DNA from: Capronia americana
Lineage: Eukaryota > Ascomycota > Eurotiomycetes > Chaetothyriales > Herpotrichiellaceae
DNA length: 64,000 nt
Direction: 5' to 3'
Assembly (NCBI GenBank): GCA_016110215.1
Contig: JADWQD010000015.1
Span: 1,038,642-1,102,641, forward strand
The translations under genes were made by a program, and so were the position numbers. Under the pieces are notes generated by a model. It did not search any database. It was not told the DNA's origin and saw nothing but the letters and a program-made list of their open reading frames with translations. This document shows positions 45,613-57,145 of the stretch, one piece after another (the stretch's first letter is position 1; the number at the start of each line of letters is the position of its first letter).

Positions 45613-47500
45613 ATGATTGTCCCTCGCTTGTGCGCGCCGTCAGCTCCGCTTCGACTCGTCGTTGCCGTCTTGGCCACACTATGCACCTTGCCAGGCATTC
45701 AGGCACAGGGCGTAGTGTCGTCGAAGACGAACGGAACAGGACCACTGTCGCAATACAAATCTGTAAGAACTATGCGAACCGCGCTGGAGCCACGGGCTGA
45801 CACAGAAGCAGAGACCTGACATTTATGCGCCATTCCTAAACATCTCCCTGTTCCACCAAGATGCCGTGACCCCGGGCTACATCTTTCTCGGGCCATATCA
45901 GACATTTCAAGAGGCGATTTACATTTATGACAACCGGGGAGTCAGTCTCGCAGTTGCAAGTGCGCCTTGGTGATACAAAGCTGATATGTAGTAGAATTTG
46001 GTCTATTCAGGGTACGGCTCGACGGGTGGTGGTCCAAGCCATAATTTCCATGTATGTTCGATCAACGGGACGGACAACCTGTGCTACATCACAGGCGGGC
46101 AGAATGTTGGCTATGCACGGGGCTATGCTCTGGTCCTCGACGATACCTTCACCACCAGAACTTCCGTGCATTCAGGCGGCGGTGTGGCCAACTTTGACGA
46201 GCATGAGTTCAACGTCCTTTCCGACGGCTCGTCACTGTTCACACTCTATAACCCGGAACACTATGATCTCTCGGCATACAATATCACATCTGGCCAAGGA
46301 TGGATCATGAACAATTTCTTCCAGCGGATAGAGATTGGGACCAACCGGTTATTGTTCGAGTGGTCGGCCTTGGACCACGTTCAGCCCAACGAAACATTCG
46401 TCCTCGCCGACACGACAGAAGTGTCGGGAGATGGCTTTGGGCCTACCACCCCTTGGGACTACTTCCACATCAACAGCGTGGACATGAATGCTGATGGAGA
46501 TTATCTCGTCTCTGCACGGCATACATGCACGGTATACAAGGTGTCCGGAGAGGACGGGCACATCATTTGGAGACTCGGCGGAATGGCCAGCGACTTCGCG
46601 TTCCCGTCCGGCCTGAATTTCAGCTTCCAGCACGACGCGCGATTCCGGGAGGAGAACGATACGACCACCATCATCTCGTTGTTCGACAACGCCTCGAACG
46701 GCTACAATCAGACCTCGCGCTACTCATCCGGCATGATACTGAAACTCGACCACACCACCAACTCAGTCACGTTGCTGCAAGACTTCGTGTCTCCCTACCA
46801 GTTCATCTCCGCATCGCAGGGGAATGTGCAGTTCTTCGGCCGCGACCAAAATTGGCGGACCTCGAACGTCTTTGTAGGCTGGGGCCAGAATGCCTATATC
46901 TCCGAATACGCTCCCGACGGGCGGATGGTCCAACAAGGCCACTTCGCCACGGAAGGGACGATGAATTATCGCGCCTTCAAGTATAATTTCACGTCGAACC
47001 CGACTGACGCGCCAGCCTTGTATACCTATGCACGGAACACGAGTGCTCCGACGTCATATTGGATGAGTTGGAACGGAGCTACCAAAGTTGCTTCCTGGCG
47101 TCTGTATTCGTCCCCAAACCGCGACGGGCCCTGGACCGTTGTCGACACAGTGAAGAAGCTTGGCTTCGAGACCTCGTTTACTGCTCCGAGATATCATCCG
47201 TGGAGTATTGTCGAGAGCCTGGACGCGGACGGGAACCCGCTCAGGAATAGCACAAGGGCGATCAGGACATTTGTGCCGACTCCAGAGTTGGCCGCTAAGT
47301 GTAATGGACAGGGCTGTCCATCAGCCAGCAGCTATTCCAGCCCGACTGAGAATCCGAATGGATCGGCAAGTTCGTCTTCGCCAACGAGTACCAGTACCAA
47401 TGCAGGTGCTGCCGTGCGGAAACGAGGTGCCCCCGGCAGTGGGATGGACGGGAAGTTAGGCTTTGCAGCCATGTTTGGGCTGGGGGCATTTATTGTTTAA
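45613..47500 (+). CDS. Secreted arylsulfotransferase-like (Arylsulfotran_2) protein with GPI-type tail
   Basis: Exons are 45613-45762, 45812-45940 and 45995-47500, giving about 594 residues. A signal peptide (about residues 1-30, ending GIQA) is followed by the family pattern SRPD, a segment PGYIFLGPYQTFQEAIYIYDNRG, then NLVYSGYGSTGGG, NFHVC, SARHTCTVYKV, GHIIWRLGG and FSFQHDARF. These conserved His and beta-propeller repeats match the fungal Arylsulfotran_2 family. Many NxS/T sites are visible. The C-terminus is Ser/Thr-rich, then KRGAPGSGMDG and a hydrophobic end, as in GPI-anchored wall or surface proteins. The second donor is GTCAGT. Sulfate transfer between phenols is known only for the bacterial relatives, so the fungal activity is unproven. 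Confidence 0.85.
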
Positions 47501-48485
47501 AACACAGGTGAAAGAAACAGGAGTGTACGGAGATGAAGTAATGACAGGCGTGCTGTGTTGTAGAAAAACATCTGGCCGAGTGATCCGGAAATAGAGCACC
47601 GCAAGGGAGTATCTCGCAGAATACTCCGTAAACGGGCAAACAATCTGAACGATACAGTATCACCACAAAATCTAAGCTTCGTGCACCCGTGCGAGCAACG
47701 AACAAAGCAAAAATATGGTCTCCAAAACCCATTCCGGAAATCAGCGCGAACCGACGTACTGTAGCTCTCTTTCGGCCATGCTGAATCCCCGAGAAAGCCA
47801 CAAGCCCGGGCCCGAATCCAGGACGTGTGGAGAACGAGGCAGCCAAACTCGGACGGTCCATCTCCTACTTTCTGTACGTTACACGGCCGAGCCCCGAGTG
47901 CTGGGGAAAGTAGACTTGCCGCCCGAGACATACGGTACTTTACTTTACTACTCGGTTATGGCAATGGCATTCTTGATGTGACGTGATAATCACTGTCCTC
48001 GTATCCTACATACATACATACCCCGGAGTTTTATGCGCAATGATGTTTTGAGTGTAAAAGGTGAAGCGAGGCGAGAGACATGCGCACGCACGGCTGCTAG
48101 GCAGCAATACCTGCCTAGTAGTGGGAGTACAACAGAAAAAAGCTCGCTTGATCGTCGGTGCGTGTTTAACCTTGCGGCCGGGGCCAGGGGGTTGTTATCT
48201 TTCGACGGCCAGGCAGCCAGGCGGTTCGGTTTCAGCTCGCGGTCACGGTCCACAAACGGTGGTTTCGGACTGTGCGTACGAGGCATACATACATACTACT
48301 TCACGTTGCATTTATTGCGTCGGATTTATTGCATCGGCTCTTTCAGTATTCAACCGACGCTTTCAGATTTGCGGACAGCAGCAGAATACAATTAGGAGCA
48401 TCGAATATTCGGCACAGAGCACCACGTCCTATCTCTGGCATCTAGTGCACTTTTCAAACAAGTTCAAAACCCAGGGAGCGAGCAG
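47501..48485. other. Intergenic region with CATA microsatellites
   Basis: This one-kb stretch has CATA tracts near 48006-48020 and 48284-48295 and an ATACTCCGTA motif at 47621-47630. No gene is seen. Confidence 0.5.
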
Positions 48486-49820
48486 ATGTCGTTCTCCCTT
48501 GCCATTATTGGGGCCGGGCCCGCGGGTTTGACGCTCGCGCGCCTCCTGCAAGTCTCTAACCTTGACATCTCAGTCACGGTCTTCGAGCACGATGCTTCCG
48601 CGACGGCTCGTCTGTTCCAGGGCGGGACATTGGACCTGCACACCGACACTGGATTGGCGGCGCTGAGGAAATGCGGCCTCTGGGATGAGGCGGTCAAACG
48701 GCTCCGCTACGACGGCGAGGAGTTGACGATTGCGGACAAGAACGACACGCATATCATGCATATGACGGGCGCCGGGCCCAAGATCAAGTCCAAGGAGAGC
48801 GGTGGGGAGTTGGACTACGAGAGGCCCGAGATGGATCGGGAGGCGTTGAAGGATATGTTGCTCCAGAGCGTCAATCCTGCGTGGGTGCAGTGGGGGAAGA
48901 CGCTGCAGAGTATTGACCCCCAGACGGGGTTGTTGAGCTTCAGGGATGGAACGACTGCCGGGCCGTTCGACCTGGTGGTCGGCGCGGATGGGGCGTGGAG
49001 TAAAGCCAGGAATGTGCTGACCGATCTCCGACCACGGTACGCCGGCGTTTGTGGGTTCGAAGCGCACATTGCCAGGCCGAACGAGGAGTATCCGCAGCTA
49101 TCGAGGACGGTGGGGCGAGGGAGCTACTTTGCATATTCGGACGGGAAGTACTTGAGCGCGCAGAGAATGGGCGACGAGAGCATCAAGGTGGGCATGTGGT
49201 TGAAAAAGGACGGCCCGGAAGGTGAAAGCTGGCCGGCCGACATGAGGGCAGCGTATGGCGACGACGAGGAAAAGCTGAAACACAAGATCTTGGAGTATTT
49301 CCACGATTGGACGCCGAAGCAGAGACTGTTCGTGAAGGTGGCGACCAGGTTCCGGCCCTGGCCGCTGTATGAACTGCCTGTCGGGGAGTTCTGGGAACAC
49401 AAGAAGGGATATACATTGATTGGCGATGCGTCCAGTCTGATGACCCCGTTCGCCGGGGAGGGGGTCAACAAGGCCATGAGAGACTCACTTGAGCTGGCTG
49501 CCCGGTTGGAGGACGCTCTCACAGCAAACGGCGATGTGGACGAAGCGGTGCGCAAGTATGAAGAAAACATGTTCCCACGAGCGAAGAAATGGCAGACAGC
49601 CACGATGCGGAACAAGCAAGGAATGTTTAGCAAAGAAGGGCCTGTCACGTTCCTGGTGGGCATGATTGATGACATTGCCGAGGAGATGGGGAAGGATCTG
49701 TCCAAGGGGGTCTTGCGTTGGATCCCGATCAAGAGTATGATGTGGTGTTATGTCGTTTCTAGACAGTGGGTGGGAGCTTGGAGGAGGCGCGTGAGCGGGA
49801 TGATTTGGAGGGAGGAATGA
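48486..49820 (+). CDS. FAD-dependent monooxygenase (TetX/PHBH-like)
   Basis: A single-exon gene of 444 residues. The N-terminus carries the FAD-binding signature IIGAGPAGLTLARLL. The GGTLDLHTDTGLAAL segment is characteristic of TetX-type flavin monooxygenases. A DG motif LVVGADGAWSKAR lies near residue 165 and a GD motif GDASSLMTPFAGEGVN near residue 317. A C-terminal helix with hydrophobic residues (FLVGMIDDIAEEM) follows. Family members hydroxylate aromatic or polyketide substrates with NADPH and oxygen. The bacterial member TetX inactivates tetracyclines, but fungal relatives are numerous and mostly of unknown substrate. It is the last of a group of oxidative/tailoring genes starting at 39.6 kb. 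Confidence 0.88.
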   Translation: MSFSLAIIGAGPAGLTLARLLQVSNLDISVTVFEHDASATARLFQGGTLDLHTDTGLAALRKCGLWDEAVKRLRYDGEELTIADKNDTHIMHMTGAGPKIKSKESGGELDYERPEMDREALKDMLLQSVNPAWVQWGKTLQSIDPQTGLLSFRDGTTAGPFDLVVGADGAWSKARNVLTDLRPRYAGVCGFEAHIARPNEEYPQLSRTVGRGSYFAYSDGKYLSAQRMGDESIKVGMWLKKDGPEGESWPADMRAAYGDDEEKLKHKILEYFHDWTPKQRLFVKVATRFRPWPLYELPVGEFWEHKKGYTLIGDASSLMTPFAGEGVNKAMRDSLELAARLEDALTANGDVDEAVRKYEENMFPRAKKWQTATMRNKQGMFSKEGPVTFLVGMIDDIAEEMGKDLSKGVLRWIPIKSMMWCYVVSRQWVGAWRRRVSGMIWREE

Positions 49821-50255
49821 AATATAGTTGTTGGCTTATATGCGTGTGTGTGAAAGAAGACCATCAAGGGCGAATGAATCTCTTTGTTTAACTTTTATCG
49901 GATACCCAACTTATTCACCAGAAAACATGTGTATCGGCCTCCACATTATGAAGTAGAGTTGGGATGTGTGAGGTAGGTATCTAACAGAGCGAAGAATCAA
50001 GTCAAATCATCCAAACGAGCCAAGCTTCCAAGGCCCGTTTCTGCGCTTTGTCGGCTGAATGCTCTACCGGGTATACAAAGGTGAAAGGGAGAATGGTCAT
50101 CAAGTCTTCATTGAACTGTGATTGGCGGGTTGGCATGAAAGCTGCACCTCCAATCGAGAAGCTTTCGTGTCGTCGTCGAGGTACGCCACTCTCCATCTAA
50201 ACGACCTCTTTCTCTTCAATCTTAAGAGCTGGGACCTGCTCGACAAGTCTGCAAT
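49821..50255. other. Intergenic region / promoter of nuo-78
   Basis: A 435-nt stretch between two plus-strand genes; no gene is supported. Confidence 0.5.
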
Positions 50256-52628
50256 ATGCGGTCTCAGCTACTTCGCGCCGCAGCGCGCTCGAGACCCTCA
50301 CCCTCGGTTGCACCCACGGCGAGACAAGCCGCGAGCAGGACATTTGCCTCCTCCGCAAGACGAAATGCCGAAGTCGAACTCACAATCGATGGCAAGAAGG
50401 TGTCAATAGAGGCTGGCTCGGCCCTGATTCAAGCTTGTGAAAAGGCAGGAGTCACGATTCCGAGATATTGTTACCATGAGTGCGTCTTCTAGTGCGGATC
50501 TCCATCTTGAAATGTGGCTGACCCCCGTCCCTATAGAAAGCTGCTCATTGCAGGAAATTGTCGTATGTGTCTAGTCGAAGTCGAACGAGTGCCGAAACCT
50601 GTCGCCTCCTGCGCATGGCCTGTCCAACCCGGAATGGTAGTCAAGACCGATTCGCCCATGACCCACAAAGCAAGAGAAGGCATAATGGAATTCCTGCTAG
50701 CGAATCATCCCTTGGATTGTCCTATTTGCGACCAAGGTGGCCAATGCGATTTACAAGACCAGTCGATGAGATATGGAGCCGACAGAGGTCGTTTCCACGA
50801 AGTTACCGGGAAGCGGGCGGTTGAAGACAAGAATATTGGTCCCTTAATCAAGACGTCCATGAACAGATGCATCCATTGCACGCGATGTATCCGTTTCGCA
50901 AATGATGTAGCTGGCGCACCGGAGCTCGGCTCCACGGGACGAGGGAACAGCATGGAAATCGGCACATACCTGGAACGAAATCTCGACACTGAACTCTCAG
51001 GCAACGTGGCGGATCTGTGTCCTGTCGGCGCTCTGCTCACCAAGCCCGGTGCCTTCACTTATCGCCCATGGGAGCTTACAAAATTCGAATCGATTGACGT
51101 TCTGAACGCCTTGGGCTCCAATATTCGAGTGGACGCTAGAGGTTTGGAGGTCAAGAGGATACTGCCCAGACTCAACGACGATGTCAATGAGGAGTGGATT
51201 GATGACAAGACTCGTTTTGCGATGGATGGCCTGAAGACACAGAGATTGACCACTCCGCTGATTCGGAAGGACGACAAATTCCTCCCAGCGACATGGGAGC
51301 AAGCGTTGACCGAGATCGGAAATGCGTATATTCGACTCAAGCCTGGTGAGAATGAGTTCAAAGCCATTGCTGGTCATCTGATTGAGACGGAATCTCTGGT
51401 CGCTATGAAGGACCTTGCCAACAAACTAAACTCTGAAAATCTCGCGCTCGATCAGCCTGGTGGCGATAAGCCCATCGCTCACGGCATCGACATCCGCGGG
51501 AATTACCTATTCAACTCCAGAATCTGGGGTATCGAGGATGCAACCACGATGCTCATCATCGGAAGCAATCCTCGATGGGAAGCCGCTGTCCTAAATGCAC
51601 GCATCCGGAAACAATGGCTCCGCTCGCCTTTGGAGATCGGTTACATTGGCGAGGACTTTGAAAGCACATTTGAATATGAGAACTTGGGCAATGATGCTGC
51701 TGCCGTGAAAAAGGCGCTCTCTGGCGAATTCGGCAAGAAGTTGGCCGAGTCCAAGAGACCCATGATCATTGTTGGCAGTGCTGTTGCAGAACATCCAGAC
51801 GCTAAAGCTATCTTTGAGACCGTGGGAGCCTTTGTCGACAAGAACCAAGCGAACTTCAACACGGAAGAATGGCAAGGATACAATGTCCTTCAACGTGCAG
51901 CTTCGCGGGCAGGAGCATATGAAGTCGGGTTCACCGTCCCATCGCAGAAGGTCGCGGAGACAAAACCCAAGATGGTTTGGCTGCTTGGGGCGGATGAAGT
52001 CACCGAGGCCGACATCCCCAAGGACGCGTTCGTGATCTACCAGGGCCACCATGGTGAGAAGGGAGCACAACTTGCCGATGTGATCCTCCCCGGATCTGCT
52101 TACACCGAGAAATCCGGCACATACGTAAATACCGAGGGACGGGTGCAGCTCACTCGTTCTGCGGTCACCATTCCTGGTGCAGCACGAACGGACTGGAAGA
52201 TCATCCGTGCAGCTTCAGAATTCCTGGGCGCGCCTCTGCCCTATGATGACTTGGAGGTCCTGAGAGACCGATTGGAAGAAATCTCGCCGGCGTTGAGAAG
52301 ATATGACACGCTCGAACCGCAGAAACTAACCGGTCTGTCTAAAGTACAGCTTGTCGATGCCAATAAAGGAGCGAAGGCCACTGGGCAGAAGTTGGAGCTG
52401 CCGATCAAGGATTTCTATCAGACCGACGTTATTTCGAGGAGGTATGTACATGACCGGGCTCTAGCTCCTTCGTCCATAATGCCCCCTACTTCACCCTGCG
52501 ACACGATACTGATATGCTCTAGTTCACCGACGATGGCACGCTGCAGTGCTTCTTTCTTCCAGAGCCGAGATCCGAGCACGAACTTCGCCGCGCCCGGAGC
52601 GCCTGACGCCCGAATTTCATACGGCTAA
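50256..52628 (+). CDS. nuo-78: NADH:ubiquinone oxidoreductase 78 kDa subunit (NDUFS1 homologue)
   Basis: This is the iron-sulfur subunit of mitochondrial complex I that carries electrons from the FMN site through a 2Fe-2S and two 4Fe-4S clusters. Exons are 50256-50479, 50537-52441 and 52523-52628, giving 744 residues, the family's length. Residues 1-33 form an Arg/Ala/Ser-rich mitochondrial presequence. Cluster ligands are visible in YCYH, GNCRMC, HPLDCPICDQGGQCDLQD and CIHCTRCIRF. The central molybdopterin-oxidoreductase-like domain follows (RGNYLFNSRIWGIEDATTML). The end ISRSSPTMARCSA requires removal of the second intron. That intron is 81 nt and has no in-frame stop, so unspliced RNA would encode 27 extra residues. 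Confidence 0.96.
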
Positions 52629-52879
52629 GCGACAAACTCAGTGGAAATACAATCCCTTTCCCCCGGGAGTTTGACGCAGCATGTATGTACAGGCATTATT
52701 CAAAAGGCGTTTTTAAATCAAGCAAGAGTTAAAGAACTTGGGTGAGCGGGCCCAACATCGCGATATGTACATATCAAATTCAAGGAAACTTCAGATCATG
52801 CCCACAAATCTCCCAAGTGAATACTGCTCCAAGAAGGCTCCCCCCTCTCGGGCAACCACGACCCGACCACGACAAAGTT

Positions 52880-53203
52880 TTATTCCACTACGACATCCTG
52901 GCTCGTGTCCAATTCCTCGAACCTTCTCAGATCCATCTCTCCCTCCAGAAGAGGCTTGACATACGGATCGAACGTCTTCCAATACGGATTCTCCAAATGA
53001 TACTTTTGGGATGATTCCTTTTCGTAGCGTTCCACGATGGTGAAATCGCGAGGGTCGTGGACGGACTGCATGACGAACCAGGAGAGAGTTTCCTTGTCTT
53101 TGGAATATACGCGAGAGGCCTCGATGAGCTTGTTCTTTAATTTTCCGATGAGAGAGGGGTCAGAAGATTTGGCCCGTAGGTGGACAGTTATGGTGTAAAC
53201 CAT
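52880..53203 (-). CDS. Single-domain ABM-type (antibiotic biosynthesis monooxygenase) protein
   Basis: A single-exon gene of 107 residues from ATG at 53203. The order is strand VYTITVHLRAK, helix LIGKLKNKLIEASRVYSKD, strand TLSWFVMQSVHDPRDFTIVERYEK, helix SQKYHLENPYWKTFDPYVKPLL, closing acidic tail. This matches the dimeric ferredoxin-like ABM fold. The H-L-E-N-P-x-W-K-T-F segment is typical of fungal members. It converges on nuo-78 and diverges from the SPX-EXS gene. The substrate is unknown; it could be a quinone-forming or stress-related oxygenase. Confidence 0.75.
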   Translation of the reverse strand: MVYTITVHLRAKSSDPSLIGKLKNKLIEASRVYSKDKETLSWFVMQSVHDPRDFTIVERYEKESSQKYHLENPYWKTFDPYVKPLLEGEMDLRRFEELDTSQDVVVE

Positions 53204-53849
53204 CCTGATCCGTTTGATGCGAGCTGTTTGGAGTGAAATGAGCTGAACAATTAGAGCTTTGTGGGCCTTGCAAGGTCTACTGTGGATAGCTCTTTACACT
53301 TTCGAGGGAGGGGTCTCTGCTATATAGGTTTATCCTTGTGGGTCGTTTGTCTTTGCCTCAAGTCATGCTTCCCCGCCTCACTGGTTGCCAGAACGGGATA
53401 GGTGAAGCGAGTGCACAAGTGAGCGAGAGGATCAAGAGGATGCAGGATATTGGATACTTGCTCTTGATCTCCATGCTTCTGGCTCGAGGTTGTTCCTTTT
53501 CGTCGATAGCATTGTCAGACAAGCCTTGCCATAAAAGTGATATCTTCATTAAACTTCGAACTGTTCGCTCAGAAGCTATGGTACCGTATCGCTGGGGCAC
53601 GTGGAGGATGGTGCTGCGGCTCCACCTACACAGTAAGCGAGAAATCAAGCTATGACGATGTGCCCGCATTTGCGCCTTGCACGCGTTCGTCTCGTTTCTA
53701 CTGGGTATCCGGCTATCACGCTCCTACAATAGTTGTGTCTCCCACCCTCTCGTCACTATCCATACCCGAGCTGTCATCTCTACCCAATATCCTGACATAT
53801 AGTATGGATAGAAGGAGGATTGTGCCCCTCTCAGGTATTCAAATGAACT
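53204..53849. other. Divergent promoter region
   Basis: This lies between the ABM gene and the SPX-EXS gene and probably holds both promoters. Frames here are short and unconvincing. Confidence 0.5.
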
Positions 53850-56800
53850 ATGAAGTTCGCAAAGTGCGTCGCCAAAGTTTGAGCCGTAGTGTCAGTGTCA
53901 CAAGGAACTAACCAGAGCAGGGAACTAGAGGAGGACGCTGTTCCGGAGTGGAAAGTCAAGTACCTCGACTACAAGGTAGGGCTCTGGCCAACCCGTATGC
54001 GAGGATCTCTACTGACAGTCTGCAGCAAGGGAAGAAGAAAATCAAGGCCATTTCCAAAGCCCTCAAGAACCTCAATAAAACGCCCGGCATCGAACCAACT
54101 CCTGCTGCGCTGAATGCTTTCTCGCATCAAGGGACGCCCTTCACGCATTATGACTTCAGCAATCCTCCACGGGCCCCTAGTGCCAGGTCGACGAGATCGC
54201 TACCCGAGATTGCAGAGGTGGCACCTGATGAAGATGAAGAGCCGGACAACAGACCCCCAGTGCATCGTCACCACACGAGTCGTACCATGTTCGCCGAAAG
54301 TCCACCTATCTACATACCGGGCGCAGCAAGCCCAAAGACGACTCCCGAGAGAACGCCTCTCTACAGTGGGCAAGCCGGACGCCAGGTGAATTATGGGTCT
54401 ATTGTTGGCACACCTCCAGAGGAGACGCTGGGAATGATGGGACCCCTCGAGCTTCCAGATCCAGCATTGACACCTCAGCGAAGTCGGCCCGCAACTGAGT
54501 TTGGGGCCATGCACGATTCCCAGGGCAACACTCCTCGACTACCTCCTCCGGCCCAAGTGCCTCCAACCTCGGACCCGTACCATGTCGGTGAGACAACCTA
54601 CCCTCCTCGCTCGAGAGGCAGCCTTGGTCGAAGTCTGGCAAACGTCATGTTCAAGCGGCAGAAACCAAACAAGAGCCAGTCACTCTCGGTGCCACATCTC
54701 TCCCGGGTCAACTCCCTTTCCGCCACCGAAAGGTTTCGGAAGCTGTTTTCTCCTCGAGACCTCACCGAGTCGGCCGTCAGTGGTATGCAATTGTCGGCAT
54801 ACAGAGAGCTCGATGAGCGACAGGCAGAGTTCTTCACGTTTTTGGACAAGGAGTTGAGGAAAATTGAAGAGTTCTACAAGATGAAAGAGGACGAGGCGAG
54901 TGAGCGGCTCCAGGCTCTGAGGACCCAACTACACGAGATGAGAGACCGTCGCATGGCCGAGATACTGAGATCAAAACACGAGGCCAACGGGACACAACCG
55001 CCTGATCTGGACGAATTTCGAAATCGACTACCGGATATTCTCGAAGAAAATGTCAAGCCTAATGGAAATGGTGGTTCTAATCTCCTACCAACTCGGATTG
55101 AAGATCTCATCGGACGGCGTCCAACGATTGGCAAGACTAGCCAGGCCATGACACAAATGAGTAGTCCTCCAGGGCCAAGGGCACAGCAACGGATTAATGA
55201 TGGGAAGAAGGACTACGTGCGGCGCGACAACGGCAAGGAAGTTAAATACACGTTTGCTAAAAGACGATTAAAGATCGCGCTGCAGGAATTCTACCGAGGG
55301 CTGGAATTGCTCAAATCTTATACTCTGGTGAACAGGACGGGGTTCCGCAAGATCAACAAAAAGTACGACAAGGCCGTGCAGGCTCGACCTCCCTTGAGGT
55401 ACATGTCGGAGAAGGTCAACAATGCCTATTTCGTCACGAGCGATGTCATTGACAATCATCTCGTGGCGGTCGAAGATTTGTACGCGAGGTATTTTGAGCG
55501 CGGCAACCACAAAATTGCTGTGAAGAAACTCCGATCTAAGGTTGGAGCTGGGGATTACTCGTCGGTGGCCTTCCGCAACGGACTGTACCTGGCGTCTGGC
55601 GTCTGCTTCAGCGTAGCAGGCCTCGTTGACGCCTATTTTCGACTGGAGGACCCGCGCATAGCTGTACAAACCAGCTATCTACTGCAGCTATACGCGGGTT
55701 ACTTCCTCATCGTCCTCTTATTCCTGATATTCGTGCTGGATTGCAGATTCTGGGCGAAAAGCCACATCAACTACATTTTCATCTTCGAATACGACACCAG
55801 ACACGTCCTTGATTGGCGACAATTGGCCGAACTGCCTTGTTTCTTCGCCTTCCTGAACGGCCTGTTCATCTATCTCAACTTCCGACAGAACGCCGATGAT
55901 TGGTTCTATATTTATTGGCCATTGTTTCTGATCATCATTACTGTGGTCATCGTTTTCCTCCCATTGCCCTTTATATATCACCATGCCAGGAAATGGTGGG
56001 CCGAGACCAACCTGAGACTTGCCTGTGCGCCATTCTACCCGGTGGAGTTCCGAGACTTCTACCTAGGAGATATGTACTGCTCACAGACCTATGCCGTGGG
56101 TCAGGTTGAACTCTTCTTCTGCCTCTACGTCAACGATTGGCAGAATCCTTCACAATGCAATTCCAGCCATTCACGCCTATTTGGCTTTTTTGCCGCGCTG
56201 CCCGCTGTTTGGCGAGCCTTGCAATGTCTACGTCGATACTATGACTCGGGAAACTGGTTCCCGCATCTTGCCAATTGTCTCAAATACTGTGGCAATATCG
56301 CCTATTACGCGACATTGTCAATATACCGGATTGACAGGACCCACACGAATTGGGCTATCTTCGTCACGTTCGCTCTGGTGAACGGGCTGTACTGCTCGTT
56401 CTGGGATGTCTATCTGGACTGGAGCTTGGGCGACGTTTTTGTGGACAAGCATCCGTTCCTGCGTGAACGGCTAGGCTATAAACAAGTCTGGATGTACTAT
56501 GCCGCCATCCCTGCAGACGTCTTGCTCCGACAACAATGGATCTTCTACGCCATCTTCACAAAGGACGTGCAACACTCGGCGCTCATGTCCTTCTTCGTCA
56601 GTTTAGCAGAAGTCCTTCGTCGAGGGATGTGGTCTCTCTTCCGAGTGGAAAATGAACATTGCAACAACGTGGGCAAGTTCCGCGCGTCGAGAGATATACC
56701 GTTACCATACGATCTTCCGGATTCGAGGCAAGCTTCACCTGTACAGCAACGCCAGACATCCACTCCACGGCCGCCGGAACAAGAACAAGAGCAGCATGTG

Positions 56801-57145
56801 GCAACCGGCGTGGACGTCGAAGCTCGTCCGCTGGACACTTCCGTGCGTCGACGCCGTCCACCAACCACCCCACGAACCCCGGCGATGAGCGCACTCCATC
56901 GCGTCGGAACAATCATTGGCACGGCCCACGCTCAAGATTTCGAACGAAGAAGGAAGCCGCCCGATGAGACCGGTACGGTCCAAGATGATGATGACGTTCG
57001 AGGCAGTAGTGACGACGATGACGACGAAGCGGAGGAGAGTGGCGGCGAAGAAGAATTTGCGGAACTGCAGAGACAGAGAGCACAGGATCCAGATCATGCT
57101 GAGGCCGCAGAGGTAGATCGCTTGGTTGGCCGGGCCACTGCGTGA
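53850..57145 (+). CDS. syg1: SPX-EXS protein (Syg1/XPR1-like phosphate exporter or signalling protein)
   Basis: Exons are 53850-53863 (only 14 nt), 53921-53975 and 54026-57145, giving 1062 residues. The spliced start MKFAKELEEDAVPEWKVKYLDYK is the SPX signature, completed by KQGKKKIKAISKALK and, after a long Pro/Ser insert, by KRRLKIALQEFYRGLELLKSY and GFRKINKKYDK, which carry the basic residues that bind inositol pyrophosphates. Membrane helices follow from about residue 540 (GLYLASGVCFSVAGLVDAYF, AGYFLIVLLFLIFVLDC, LFLIIITVVIVFLPLPFIY). The EXS domain has VNGLYCSFWDVYLDWSLGD and ends near FRASRDIPLPYDLP. A basic then acidic disordered tail closes the protein. XPR1 exports phosphate in animals; Syg1's role in fungi is less certain. 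Confidence 0.93.
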
